Position numbers and translations under genes: made by a program. Below the pieces are notes generated by a model that saw only the letters and a program-made list of their open reading frames with translations, searched no databases and was not told where the DNA came from. From Gigantopelta aegis (taxonomy: Eukaryota; Mollusca; Gastropoda; Neomphalida; Peltospiridae), in contig NC_054712.1 in assembly GCF_016097555.1 (NCBI RefSeq), positions 58,757,255 through 58,821,254 of the forward strand: a DNA stretch of 64,000 bases. Reading direction: 5' to 3'. Each line of letters starts with the position of its first letter. Position 1 is the first letter of the stretch. Shown here piece by piece: positions 1-11,856 of the stretch.

Positions 1-57
1 CTATAATAAACCTATAGTTCCTAAAGTCATGTTGTTTTCTTACCTGGTTCTAGTCCA

Positions 58-175
58 GGGGCCTAATTCACAAAGCTCTCTTAGGCTCTGCTAGGCAACA
101 AAGAATCCACGTTGCAAGTCTTTTAGCATTGCATTGTGAGATCGCAAAGTTGTGAGAGTTTAGTGAATTAGGTCC
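58..175. mobile_element. short foldback (MITE-like) element
   Basis: The ends are inverted copies of each other: GGCCTAATTCACAAAGCTCTC on the left and, read on the other strand, GGACCTAATTCACTAAACTCTC on the right. The 118-bp element has no coding capacity. A related fold lies at 26495-26606. It is probably a non-autonomous DNA transposon; the family is not known to me. Confidence 0.6.
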
Positions 176-639
176 ATGTTCAGTAAGCTGCAGGTAGCAT
201 AGTACTGATAAGAGAGTATATGTGATACCTTAATTACCACTTTCATAGTGACATTGTGCCCGGTAAGTAGAATTGTGAGGAATCCCAGCTTCCAAAATAT
301 GTACGATAATCATGTTGCAAAACATAATAAATAAATTTATAGTTTGGTTGTACCAAGTTGTCTTATGTCACCATATTGTAAACAGTTACCTGGTATACAT
401 TTATGTGTTTGCTAGAATTAGATTAAAAAAAATTATTATTGAATTTATATCTATTGATAATTATTAGTTATTTTAAAAATGCAACAGGTTTGAATACAAC
501 ATAAATATCCTATCTTTTTTTTTCACTGATTTTTTAGAAGTTCTGATTTTATTTCTGTGTGAATGAAAACATGTAAATAATGACGATACATTAAAGGTCT
601 ATTTAAAAACTCATGTAATTCATTAGCGTGGGGATAGGA
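176..639. other. AT-rich sequence, no gene seen
   Basis: No splice-bounded open frame is visible. Bases 570-639 match the sequence just before the SINE-derived array at 57565-57640, including the AAAACTCATGTAATTCATT motif, so this stretch is repeat-derived at its right end. Confidence 0.5.
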
Positions 640-912
640 CGGGATGTAGCCTAGTGGTGCACAGTCCGTCTCTGATCCATTCACATTTCGTGTTCCAGCC
701 AGTGCATGACGACTGGTATATCAAAGGCCGTGGTATGTGCTATTCTGTCTGTGAGATATTGTGCATATAAAAGATCCCTTGCTACTAATGGAAAAATATT
801 GCAGGTTTCCTCTCTAAGACTTATGTCAAAATGACCAAATGTTTGACATCCAATAGTCAATGATTAATAAATCAATGTGCTCTAGTGGTGTTGTTAAAGA
901 AAACAAACTTTT
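640..912 (+). mobile_element. tRNA-headed SINE, family 1
   Basis: It starts with the tRNA-like A-box region GGGATGTAGCCTAGTGGT. The family body follows (ATATCAAAGGCCGTGGTATG, then ATAAAAGATCCCTTGCTACTA) and the 3' end is GCTCTAGTGGTGTTGTTAAA. It is one of many family-1 copies in the window and is nearly full length. Confidence 0.85.
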
Positions 913-1196
913 CATTAGTGTGTGGCAGCTACTGATGCTTGCTATACTGTTTGACCTTACAATTATGCTCCTCACTAATCCTCACTCTGTAAGTATATAA
1001 ACATCTACTTTCCTCAAAATCCTTGAACTTTCAAAGACACATGTGTATAACACAAATCAATCAAGATACTTTTTTGTTTAGTCAGGTCATCATTAGTTAG
1101 TCTAGGTACAAATTTCCACATGTTTCTTATCTATATTTAAAGAATTTGTTCTATTTCATGTTACTGACACTTTTTGATAAATTTTAACTTTTTATT

Positions 1197-1231
<35 letters not shown>

Positions 1232-1941
1232 TCTGGGTTTTTTAAACTTCATTAAGTCTGGTTAAAATTCCTTTAATTGCCTTAAACCAACCCCATGTTT
1301 ATGACTCCAAGGTAAGGGTAAGATCATTTATAAATATTTTTTTTAACAATTTGTATAATTACCTTTAGTTCTTAAATATTTGGCTTTCATTTTTGATATA
1401 GTGTTCACCATGGTCACGGTCATCTGGAACGTGGTTAAATGTTTTTCCAATTGCTTTTGGAAGTTAATATCTTTCTAATAGGTTTTGATTCTTTTAATTA
1501 AAGGATGGCTTTTATAGCTGGTACCAGCATTCAGGAAGTGACTTTTTCAAATGATCTTAGATTTTGTTTCTGAATTTTAAAAAATTCTAATAATTAAATT
1601 GTTATAATTTTGAAACTTTTCAAGGATGGCTTTCATGTTTTGTGTGTATTTTTTTTTTACAAAACTGCACACTCCCATCTACATAAATGTGACACTAGCT
1701 AGACTACAAAAAAAAAGGTAAACATTTGGTAACTGAAGAACCATCTTATTGTATGAAACAGTCTTAAGGTACCAGGAAAGCATTGTAATTCAGTAACTAA
1801 ATGCTACACTTTAGAGAAAGTTCCATTGTGGAATACATTGTAAAATATTATTGTGGTGTACTAATGCATCAATGCATACACACTTCTATAAAACTGTTCA
1901 GCACTTAAGTACATTGATTTATTGCTTCACTTAGCAGTCCA
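913..1941. other. AT-rich non-coding sequence with poly-G tract
   Basis: No exon is recognisable. Bases 1199-1229 are an uninterrupted run of about 31 G, which could form a quadruplex and is prone to length and assembly error. Confidence 0.5.
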
Positions 1942-2268
1942 CAGTCCACATCTTGTGAGCCATCATGGCATTACATAGTAGTCCACATCTTGTGAGCCAT
2001 CATGGCATTACATAGTAGTCCACATCTTGTGAGCCATCATGGCATTACATAGTAGTCCACATCTTGTGAGCCATCATGGCATTACATAGTAGTCCACATC
2101 TTGTGAGCCATCATGGCATTACATAGTAGTCCACATCTTGTGAGCCATCATGGCATTACATAGTAGTCCACATCTTGTGAGCCATCATGGCATTACATAG
2201 TAGTCCACATCTGTGAGCCATCATGGCATTACATAGTAGTCCACATCTTGTGAGCCATCATGGCATTG
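1942..2268. repeat. 37-bp tandem array, 9 copies
   Basis: The unit contains CACATCTTGTGAGCCATCAT followed by GGCATTACATAGTAGT. Copies are almost identical, with one single-base deletion near 2211, which implies recent expansion or homogenisation. It has no coding meaning. Confidence 0.95.
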
Positions 2269-2939
2269 ACATTCTAGTTACCAAGTACTTCTTTATTGTA
2301 TGTACTCCACAATTGTCATAAGATGGCTGTTTATTTCGATACCTGATATCTGGTTTTAGAATAGCTACTTGTCGTGAATTGGATGTTGCAAGAAATATAT
2401 GTATGATGCCCCAGTATCATGTTTATTCAGATCTGAACAACAAAGCTGGGGTTTTCCCAATCAAAACCGTAACTATGCACAAAGCAGAGTTCAAATAGCA
2501 TCACGGTTAAGTACCTCATTTGATGTCCATCAAGAAATGGAAAGTGATGAGTTAATAATATTGACAGCTCTTTTACTACATGACTACATGTCAAAGGAAG
2601 ATATAATGTGATGATTCTGAGGGGTGATTCTTTTTAAATAATTGCAACATGTGAACTATAGAAACAGTACTGACCAGACTCCTGCACAGTGGTTACGCCA
2701 TTAAAGTAAGCTAGTGTACAGTTCAGTGTGGAGATGTAATGCCATTACACTAATTAACTTCTCTCTCACTAACCATGCACTTCATGTAACCTAAAACTTG
2801 TCCTGGACAGTCCAGTCCAAATAAAGGAAAAAGTACGTGCACAATTTGGAGTGGTTGAACCTTTATTAGATGTTAGCCAGTCAATAAAACAAATAGATGT
2901 GTCGTTTCTATGCTTACTCATTCATGATAGCAGCACAGT
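2269..2939. other. unassigned intronic or intergenic sequence
   Basis: A 70-codon open frame at 2399-2611 (+) has no recognisable motif and no convincing splice sites, so it is not called. Nothing else is supportable. Confidence 0.4.
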
Positions 2940-3630
2940 TGTATTAGAAACTGCAATGATTGTCCTAGAAGACACTGTGTGTTTCTCTCTCCATGCTTAC
3001 TGGCTGGTGACTACATCTTCCTGGTTCATGCAGCACATTGATGTTAGAAACTGCAATGACTGTCCTAGAAGACACTGTGTGTTTCTCTATCCATGCTTAC
3101 TGGCTGGTGACTACATCTTCCTGGTTCATGCAGCACATTGATGTTAGAAACTGCAATGACTGTCCTAGAAGACACTGTGTGTTTCTCTATCCATGCTTAC
3201 TGGCTGGTGACTACATCTTCCTGGTTCATGCAGCACATTGATGTTAGAAACTGCAATGACTGTCCTAGAAGACACTGTGTGTTTCTCTCTCCATGCTTAC
3301 TGGCTGGTGACTACATCTTCCTGGTTCATGCAGCACATTGATGTTAGAAACTGCAATGACTGTTCTAGAAGACACTGTGTGTTTCTCTATCCATGCTTAC
3401 TGGCTGGTGACTACATCTTCCTGGTTCATGCAGCACATTGATGTTAGAAACTGCAATGACTGTCCTAGAAGACACTGTGTGTTTCTCTCTCCATGCTTAC
3501 TGGCTGGTGACTACATCTTCCTGGTTCATGCAGCACATTGATGTTAGAAACTGCAATGACTGTCCTAGAAGACACTGTGTGTTTCTCTCTCCATGCTTCC
3601 TGGCTGATGACTACAACTTCCGGGTTCATG
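2940..3630. repeat. 100-bp tandem array, about 7 copies
   Basis: The period is exactly 100 bp (AACTGCAATGACTGTCCTAG recurs at fixed spacing). Overlapping 67-codon frames that start every 100 bp are by-products of the repeat. The last copy (3590-3630) is diverged. The array lies upstream of the first recognised WDR59 exon. Confidence 0.95.
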
Positions 3631-3956
3631 TTCACAGCACAATGACTGAAGAAACTTTGACTAAGAATTGTTTTTAAAGCCACGTACATCTTTACCATTG
3701 GATAAAAACAGTTTACACATTGGTGACTGCAGTTTATTGAATTGTGATTGTCATAGAGACTGAACAAACTGTGACTGCAGAACTGATGGAAAGAAACTGT
3801 GTAGTCCATATTTACCAATGATGATTACACCTTACTTCATTTGTCACTGCAGCATAGATTGAACAAATACAACTGCAGAACTTTAAAAGACACTGAAAAA
3901 CCTGCATTTACAGAACTGTTTAAATGGACACTGTATGTCTTCTATCTTTACCATTT

Positions 3957-4196
3957 GGTGACTACAGTTTACATATTGGTGACTGCAGTTTACATATTGG
4001 TGTCTACAGTTTACATATTGGTAACTGCAGTTTACATATTGGTGTCTACAGTTTACATATTGGTGTCTACAGTTTACATATTGGTGACTGCAGTTTACAT
4101 ATTGGTGACTGCAGTTTACATACAGTTTACATATTGGTGACTGCAGTTTACATATTTGTGTCTACAGTTTACATATTGGTGTCTGTAGTTTACTGA
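3957..4196. repeat. 21-bp tandem array
   Basis: About 11 copies of TTTACATATTGGTGACTGCA, with TGACTGCAG and TGTCTACAG variants. Degenerate copies continue to about 4480. Frames read through it as repeated VYILVTA, an artefact of the 21-bp period. Confidence 0.92.
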
Positions 4197-4584
4197 TTAC
4201 GACTGTACAGAAGTGTTTAAACGACTATCTTTATCAGTTGGTTCCTTGTTATGGACAAAACTCTTTGGTGAAGTCACAGGTTGTGCCCATGACATGCATG
4301 CTGGGAACACACCAAAAATGCCTCATACCCATACCAATAAGTGATTGCAGTTTACATAGTGGTGACCACAGTTTACCAACAGTGATTGAAAAACTTGCAT
4401 CAGCAATCAACAGAACTGTTTAAAAGACACTGTATGTCTTCCACATTTACCAGTTGGTGACTACAGCGTACATATTGGTGCAACATTTAAACGGAACAAA
4501 GTGCCACCAAAGATTTTTTATTTTTTAACAAACACTTGTGTGTTTTCCATGCTTTACTGATTCCTTGCACATTTTTTTCTGCAG

Positions 4585-4639
4585 TACAATCCTTATCACA
4601 CGGTTTCCTCCGCCTCTCTTCTGAAAAGCTTCAAATTAA
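4585..4639 (+). CDS. WDR59: WDR59 internal exon (probable)
   Basis: The exon is bounded by a good acceptor (TTTTTTCTGCAG before 4585) and a consensus donor (GTAAGT from 4640). It reads YNPYHTVSSASLLKSFKL and leaves one base (A). The exon at 11365 begins with the two bases AA, so the phases fit. The Ser-rich text resembles the low-complexity linker that precedes the C-terminal domain in animal WDR59, but this part of the family is poorly conserved. A second open frame exists in the exon. Assignment rests on strand, phase and position. WD40 and RWD exons would lie before the window. Confidence 0.6.
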
Positions 4640-5958
4640 GTAAGTTGACAGAGAAAGCTTCTTTAACTCTATACTCCTCAGTTGCACCTAGGTGCATTAG
4701 TGTCATCTCTGTTGTTCATTTATGTGTCTTTGTTTTTAATACATTTTGTATATTCTGCTTGCAATCTGGATGCCTATACCTATCTGGTGTGTGTGGATGC
4801 CTATACCTATCTGGTGTGTGTGTGCAGAGCCTTTTCTTTAACACGTGGCTGCACATTATTCGTCATAACAGCATCTTACCACATACTGAGACTTCTTTTT
4901 ATTAATTTCAATAAAGCAAAATAAAATCATGATTTATTACTCAATAATTTTATGGATGACATGTAATCCTTTAATTAAATTTTAAATTTGTTTTAAATGT
5001 TCAGACTTAGTGCTTCTGAATTGTGATGACATCTGTTTCAATTGTTTCTGTAATCAAACTTTGTTATGTCGATGTTGAAGGGACCAAACCAAACAGATTG
5101 TGTAATGGTGGGTCTAGGTAAGTAGATAGTAGTGTGTCTGGGTGAAAATTATGCCCTGGGACCATGTGTCAACCTCAGGATATTCTAGACAAACAATAAC
5201 TAATAGGTTAAGACACGTGTAATGATATTTGACTGTATTTGCCATATTGCAGAAAAGCAACACATCACCATTTCAAGACCGTATTGATTGATCAAAAGAT
5301 GCCTTTATTTTCTGTACAACTAGTCCCAGTTGTTTTTACATACAAAATTACTGAATCCATCACATATTTATTAGAAATAATTTTTTTAAAAAGAAGAGTT
5401 ATTTAATAACTAGAAATCTGTTATTATTAAAATTATTTTTTGTAACAGGCATAAAATGTTGTTTTTTGTAGTTATATTTATAATAATTGTCATTCAATAA
5501 ATTTGAATAGAATAGAAATATAATCATTATTTTTAAAATAAGTTTTAAAAATTACAATTTGACAGTTTAACTCAAATATAATCATGTATTTTAATTATGC
5601 TGCAAGCATTATATTACCAAAATCATACTATACTTTTAATGGGGTTTTTTAATCCAGTTTGAGTGGTTTGTTAAATGTTTTGAGTATAATGGCAATGTAA
5701 TGAGAATTGCAGTGTTGCGGTTGTTTAATCTGGATGTTTAACAATTAAAGCATGAAGACACCAGTTAAATATATATATATATAACTGCACTCCACCTTTC
5801 TCTTTATGAATGTTTCTCTCTAGATATTACAAGTAGTATTTGTTGTGTAGTTAGTACACTTTGCAGTAACTGTTACTTTGTACAGTGATAGAATATATTC
5901 ATTTCTAGTTGATAGATACATGTACGTGTAGTTAATTAGTTTTTAATTTTGAATCATG
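4640..5958. other. intron sequence of WDR59
   Basis: AT-rich. It contains a 25-bp direct duplication (4768-4815, GGATGCCTATACCTATCTGG) and a short (TA)n run at 5770. Several ORF-like frames near 4645-4924 span the donor and are not coding. No further exon was identified, though a short one could be missed. Confidence 0.5.
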
Positions 5959-6118
5959 TACAGTGAAACACCTTAAAACCAGACCCTCTATAAACTGGAA
6001 TTATCTCAAAACAGTTTTCACGGCCACTTTTAAAATATCAGTATAAAACCGGATACCTCTTAAAACTGGACTTTTCACTTGGCCCCAAGAGTGTCCTGTT
6101 TAGGGGAGATTCACTGTA
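5959..6118. mobile_element. MITE with TACAGTGAA ends
   Basis: Perfect 9-bp terminal inversion: TACAGTGAA at 5959 and TTCACTGTA at 6118, consistent with a mariner-like element flanked by a TA duplication. Internal phrases (ACCAGACC, CTTAAAACTGGA) recur at 19178-19414 and in part at 44680-44795, so it is a dispersed family. Confidence 0.75.
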
Positions 6119-6321
6119 TATGTTTTAGTAAGCTAGAATGAGGATTTCATTAAAAAAAAAAAGTTGGTTTTGTAAGTAAAAGAAATAAATTAAAACAGAT
6201 ATTAGGATATGAAACAATGATTTTTCAAAAATTTAAATGTTTTTAGTTTAAGTTTCATCTTAGATCAATTTTAGCTATCAGGAAGTATGATTTACTCTTC
6301 TTTGTGAACCTGTTTTATATC

Positions 6322-6487
6322 AGAGACTGGTATGTGCTGTCCTGCCTATGTAAATGTTTATGTAACAGATCCCTTGTTGCTAACGGGAAAATATAGCAGG
6401 TTTCCTCTCATTATGTGTTTGACTTCCAATAGCTATAATGCTTAATAAATCAATGTTCTCTAGTAGTGTCACCAAACAAAACAAATT
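6322..6487 (+). mobile_element. 5'-truncated family-1 SINE
   Basis: Only the body and 3' end are present (GGTATGTGCTGTCCTGCC, AGATCCCTTGTTGCTAACGG, TAGTAGTGTCACCAAAC). The tRNA-like head is missing. It lies in a WDR59 intron. Confidence 0.8.
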
Positions 6488-6551
6488 TTACCTTTAAATA
6501 TTTCATGAGATACAAAAAGTTGAAACAAGGGAAATAATAAATGGCTAAAGT

Positions 6552-8066
6552 AAAGTAAAGTGAACAATAGAACACTGACTGGTTGACAAGTGAACAATAG
6601 AACACTGACTGGTTGACAAGTGAACAATAGAACACTGACTGGTGGACAAGTGAACAATAGAACACTGACTGGTGGACAAGTGAACAATAGAACACTGACT
6701 GGTGAACAATAGAACACTGACTGGTTGACAAGTGAACAATAGAACACTGACTGGTGAACAATAGAACACTGATTGGTTAACAAGTGAACAATAGAACACT
6801 GACTGGTTCACAAGTGAACAATAGAACACTGACTGGTTCACAAGTGAACAATAGAACACTGACTGGTGGACAAGTGAACAATAGAACACTGACTGGTGGA
6901 CAAGTGAACAATAGAACACTGACTGGTGAACAATAGAACACTGACTGGTTGACAAGTGAACAATAGAACACTGACTGGTGAACAATAGAACACTGATTGG
7001 TTAACAAGTGAACAATAGAACACTGACTGGTTCACAAGTGAACAATAGAACACTGACTGGTTCACAAGTGAACAATAGAACACTGACTGGTTGACAAGTG
7101 AACAATAGAACACTGACTGGTTAACAAGTGAACAATAGAACACTGACTGGTTGACAAGTGAACGATAGAACACTGACTGCATGGTTGACAAGTGTACGAT
7201 AGAACACTGACTGGTGAACAATAGAACACTGACTGGTGAACAATAGAATACTGACTGGTTGACAAGTGAACAATAGAACACTGACTGGTTGACAAGTGAA
7301 CAATAGAACACTGACTGGTGAACAATAGAACACTGACTGGTGAACAATAGAACACTGACTGGTTGACAAGTGAACAATAGAACACTGACTGGTGGACAAG
7401 TGAACAATAGAACACTGACTGGTGGACAAGTGAACAATAGAGCACTGACTGGTTAACAAGTGAACAATAGAACACTGACTGGTTGACAAGTGAATGATAG
7501 AACACTGACTGGTTGGCAAGTGAACGATAAAACACTGACTGCATGGTTGACAAGTGTATGATAGAACACTGACTGGTGAACAAGTGAACAATAGAACACT
7601 GACTGGTGAACAATAGAATACTGACTGGTTGACAAGTGAACAATAGAACACTGACTGGTTAACAAGTGAACAATAGAACACTGACTGGTTAACAATAGAA
7701 TACTGACTGGTTGACAAGTGAACAGTAGAACACTGACTGGTTGACAAGTGAACAATAGAACACTGACTGGTTGACAAGTGAACAATAGAACACTGACTGG
7801 TTAACAAGTGAACACTGACTGGTGAACAATAGAACACTGACTGGTTAACAAGTGAACAATAGAACACTGACTGGTTGACAAGTGAACAATAGAACACTGA
7901 CTGGTTGACAAGTGAACAATAGAACACTGACCCGTTGACAAGTGGACAATAGAACACTGACTGGTTGACAAGTGGACAATAGAACACTGACTGGTTGACA
8001 AGTGAACAATAGAACACTAACGGGAACACTGACTGGTGAACAATAGAACACTGACTGGTTAAAGTA
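6552..8066. repeat. 1.5-kb minisatellite, mixed 30- and 22-bp units
   Basis: Roughly 55 copies of AACAATAGAACACTGACTGG. The link between copies is either long (TTGACAAGTG, giving 30 bp) or short (TG, giving 22 bp). Variants carry GGACAAG, TTCACAAG or TTAACAAG, and blocks of several units are themselves duplicated (6709-6840 resembles 6919-7050). The Ser/Cys/Phe-rich frames of up to 302 codons on the - strand are artefacts of this array. Confidence 0.95.
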
Positions 8067-9587
8067 AATAAACATATTTCTTCATGTATGAAATGAATTC
8101 TGGTCTACCACAAATTTGGACAACTAAAAACACATTCGATTCGCAATTTTTTTTTATAATTAAGCAATAAGTTATAATTAATTAATGTATACATTTTTTT
8201 TTAAAACCTGTTATATATTTTAATTATTTTTTAAATTATCTTTGTTGATACAATGTGGGCCATTTGGATAGGGTTAAAGCTTATATGAACAAAGTATAAT
8301 TATATAGTTAGTAAATGTTTTACCAGAATAAATCCCAAGCATGGGGAGATAACTCCACAATAATCATTTAAATATTCATACCTGAACATTTCATCAAGTG
8401 GACTCGCTTGAGTTTTCTAAGAAGCCTTATTCTGAGACGGTTCATTCATTTGCTGTGACAATGTATATATCTGTCTGTCTGTCTCTATCTATCTCTCCTC
8501 GTCCTCCCCCCTATAATTTTCGTATTTCATGAGCCTCACATTGCTTCGTGGTGCTTGTTTTTTTACACTGATTAATAGGAATTTGGGAGGTTTTGAGGAA
8601 GGTGTTTTTGTTTGTTTGTTTTTTGGTGGGGTGTACTGTGTGCAGTTTGGTACTTGTGGAATGTGTGTGGATTGTTTTCTTTTTTTTCTTTTTTTTAATA
8701 ATTGTTTTCTCACTGGGATTAAGTGTGTATATTGGTACAAATGGTGTTACTGAACTTGTTGGAATGATTACTTTGCTCATACATTTAAATACATGATGGC
8801 AAATATCTCAGTATTAAATACGTTTTGTATACAGTGTAGTCACTTTACGTAATATTTATGGAATTTATATTAATTATAAGCTTTTGAGATTGATAATCCA
8901 GCTATTTCCACTCAGTAAGCTGTTACAAGTTTTGTTATGCAAAATAATACATTACTTTTGAATGAAATATTTCACAAGGTTCACAATAAAAAAATGCATA
9001 ATAATTTACATTTTGTTTACTATACGGTGATTATACATGTATATATTTACTTGTTATAATTTCACATCGATTCTTTGGCAAACACTTGGTTGTGGGTTTT
9101 TCTCATGATCGTCATATTATTGAAAATGTTTTGTTTTTTATTCTGTAAAATCAAGTTCAAGTGGATTTTGCTCTTGCACTTGAGCAAGATGAATTTCAGT
9201 GTTATTATAGGGCCACTATTTCACTACCTCACCACTCCTACCCCAGCATCGTCCATGTCTATATAGATATTATGATATTCATGAGTTTAGCATTTTGTAT
9301 GGCTTAAAGGTTAACATTATATGTAAACTTTTAAATTATTTACAGGATATTAACGGATCTTTTAGTTATTGAATCTAGATATTAATGCTAATCTCTGTAT
9401 ATGCTATTAATTCATTTGCTTATTGCTGAATTTGTCTGCACCAGGTGCAGTTCATGATATGTTGTCTTTTAATCACTTGACTTAATTAACATGGTGAGCT
9501 ATGTCTACAAGGAATGGGTCAAACTGGTGTTGTGTTTTATTTACATGAGCATGGCATACATGTAGCTTATATGCTTATATTCAATTA
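8067..9587. other. AT-rich WDR59 intron
   Basis: Short pyrimidine repeats occur at 8470-8500 (CTGT/CTAT). The open frames at 8489-8796 and 9075-9266 are hydrophobic or low-complexity and lack splice support. No element family recognised. Confidence 0.45.
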
Positions 9588-9780
9588 AGGTTCAAGCATG
9601 CTGTCCTGGGCACACACACCTCAGCTATCTGAGCTGTCTGTCCAGGACAGTGGGTTAGTTGTTAGTTGGTTAGTGGTTAGTGAAAGAAAAGAAAGTGTAG
9701 TGGCCTTACACCTACCTACCCACTGAGCCCTTAAGAACTTGCTGTAGGTGGGAGCCAGTACCAGGCTGTGAACCCCTCTC
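9588..9780 (-). mobile_element. family-2 SINE, partial
   Basis: Read on the - strand, it shares its body with the copies at 16597-16838, 40731-40992 and 59840-60055: CACTAACCACTAAC, CTGTCCTGGACAGACAG, then GCCCAGGACAGCATGCTTGA. The tRNA-like head is cut short at about 9780, where a (CT)n tract (9776-9860) begins. Confidence 0.75.
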
Positions 9781-9860
9781 TCTCTCTCACTCTCTCTCTC
9801 TCTCTCTCTCTCACTCTCTCTCTCTCTCTCACTCTTACTCTTACTCTCTTACTCTCTGGG
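9776..9860. repeat. CT-rich microsatellite
   Basis: An imperfect (CT)n with CACT and TACT interruptions directly abuts the family-2 SINE. Confidence 0.9.
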
Positions 9861-10825
9861 TCTCTCATTACTTAGATCAAGTATCATAATAAACAAAAAA
9901 TAGCCACACTAATTGGTAGTTAAAATGTGCTGATGTATTGTTAAAGAACTATTCCTTCCATTATTGTTTACAGTTACACCAATATGGCTTTTATTATTTA
10001 TTTATTTATAATAATCTTTTATGATTGGTTTTTTATTGATTTTTTTTTTTTTTAAATTTGGTGTTTTTATTTTTAGTCTTGGCACAAACTCTTCCTTGCT
10101 TTTTAATAGCTCGCATGTACTATTGTATTTCTTACATATCCTCAAAAACCAGGTTTTAAGCAAATTTTAATATCTTTTTCGACTAAAAGTTATTTACAGC
10201 TGTTGTCCTTGTAGCTAACTTACGCATCACAGACACATGATTGTCAGGTTAACTATACGTCACAGGGTGATATATTTCCACCGTGTTGGTTTTCATTGGA
10301 TGCATGGCACTGGTGACCTGGTCATCACCTAGGAGCAGCCAGTCGAATGTCTTGAAATTATGTGTGTTAACAACCCATGTGTAATCAAAAATAATACATG
10401 AACTTCTCACCAACGGGTGTGTAAGAAATGAATATCTGGTTATAGCCAATCAGATGAATGAATTAATGGTTATAGCCAATCAGATGAATGAAAATTAATG
10501 GGTATAAAATTAATAGCATAATTCATAATCATAAAACTTCTCTATTATACAAATGTATATGCACATGTAGGTGTCTATTCTTTACTCCACTTTATTATAA
10601 TAATTGTAATTTTGATACTCATTTTTGTTTTTTATTATGCATCTGATACATGCATCTTGCTCCATGATATTTTAATTGTGGTGGCCATATACAATATAGT
10701 TGTTGTTTTGAACTGGTGGTCAACTAGAAATTGTTTTAAAATTATTTTATACCCAGTCACGATTTGTTTAAATGTAATAATCATTTGTATGGGAACAGTG
10801 TGCAATTTTGAGGAGAGCCCGAGTC
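9861..10825. other. WDR59 intron with small repeats
   Basis: Bases 10150-10280 (GGTTTTAAGCAAATTTTAAT ... GGTTAACTATACGTCAC) resemble 63875-64000 on the same strand, a dispersed repeat. A 32-bp direct duplication with CCAATCAGATGAATGAA lies at 10437-10500. The hydrophobic frame 10612-10902 has no splice support. Confidence 0.45.
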
Positions 10826-11042
10826 TCATAAAAATCATACAGGACTCTAGCTTGGCTAGCATACAAGCCTGCGTGGCTCGTAAAAATCATACAGGACTCT
10901 AGCTTGGCTAGCATACAAGCCTGCGTGGCTCGTAAAAATCATACAGGACTCTAGCTTGGCTAGCATACAAGCCTGCGTGGCTCGTAAAAATCATACAGGA
11001 CTCTAGCTTGGCTAGCATACAAGCCTGCGTGGCTCATAAAAA
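10826..11042. repeat. 52-bp tandem array, 4 copies
   Basis: The unit contains CAGGACTCTAGCTTGGCTAG and CATACAAGCCTGCGTGGCTC. Copies are near identical, with one changed base at the right edge. CTAGCTTGGCTAG is itself a small palindrome. Confidence 0.95.
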
Positions 11043-11364
11043 TTATTTGTACATATTACATTGATTCTTTGCAATGACACAGTTAACATATATCTTAAGA
11101 GCATGGGAAACCAGTCTTGAATAGCGATCTTTTCCATGGTTTCATACAAAACATTTTGTGTATGAAAATATTTAGTGTATCTTCTGTTCTACTGGAAACA
11201 CATGGCAGGGCTTGCTGGGTTGGTGGGAGTCCTTATGACACTTAAATTTTATAAACCAAAATCGCACACTGAGGAATGTATCAGTTGATTTATTCCTGGT
11301 CATCATTAACTTAGATGTAGATGTGATATCATTGCTGACTAACGGTAACTCTCACCCCCTTCAG

Positions 11365-11463
11365 AAGGCCACACCCATCCTTCAGCCCCTACCAACACGG
11401 GGGCAGGGCCCATGTCAGAAGTAGCCTCCCACCCCAACCTCTATGCACTCTTCAAACATCAAG
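11365..11463 (+). CDS. WDR59: WDR59 internal exon (linker)
   Basis: Acceptor CCCCCTTCAG precedes 11365 and donor GTATGT starts at 11464. After two bases that complete a Lys codon with the 4639 exon, the exon reads GHTHPSAPTNTGAGPMSEV and continues ASHPNLYALFKHQ, leaving one base (G). That G joins the TG at the start of the 20171 exon to give Val, so phases match on both sides. The Ser/Pro/Gly-rich text corresponds in position to the linker before the conserved C-terminal block of WDR59. It is locally GC-richer than the flanking introns, as expected of a real exon. Confidence 0.68.
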
Positions 11464-11687
11464 GTATGTTATGTTGGTGTTACACCAGTGGTTCTGTTTC
11501 AATCCTTTTGCATGTTGCTGTGACTCCACATTATAATCAGGTTCTATTCTTAACTAGTACAGTGTATATGATGGACATGTCTTGGTAAATGTCACTGCAT
11601 TTTCAAAAATGTGTATTATTTATTTTATTGAAAAAAGAAACTAAAAAAATTGTTCATATTCTGTATATATTTACAACTCTTCTAAAA

Positions 11688-11856
11688 TTTCAACCATGAA
11701 ATTCTATATAGTGCAGTCAATAACAAAATATTTCTAAAAATACAACCATGAAATTCTATATAGTGCAGTCAATAACAAAATATTTCTGAAAATACAACCA
11801 TGAAATTCTATATAGTGCAGTCAATAACAAAATATTTCTGAAAATACAACCATGGG
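11688..11856. repeat. 52-bp tandem array, about 3 copies
   Basis: The unit contains ACAACCATGAAATTCTATAT then AGTGCAGTCAATAACAAAAT. Nearly identical copies in a WDR59 intron. Confidence 0.93.

Noticed and set aside
2399-2611. 70-codon frame with mixed composition
   Set aside because: No recognisable domain, no good splice sites, and not similar to WDR59; left as unassigned.
6552-8029. Ser/Cys/Phe-rich repeat protein on the - strand (up to 302 codons)
   Set aside because: Open in several frames at once because of the 30-bp period; no splice or start context.
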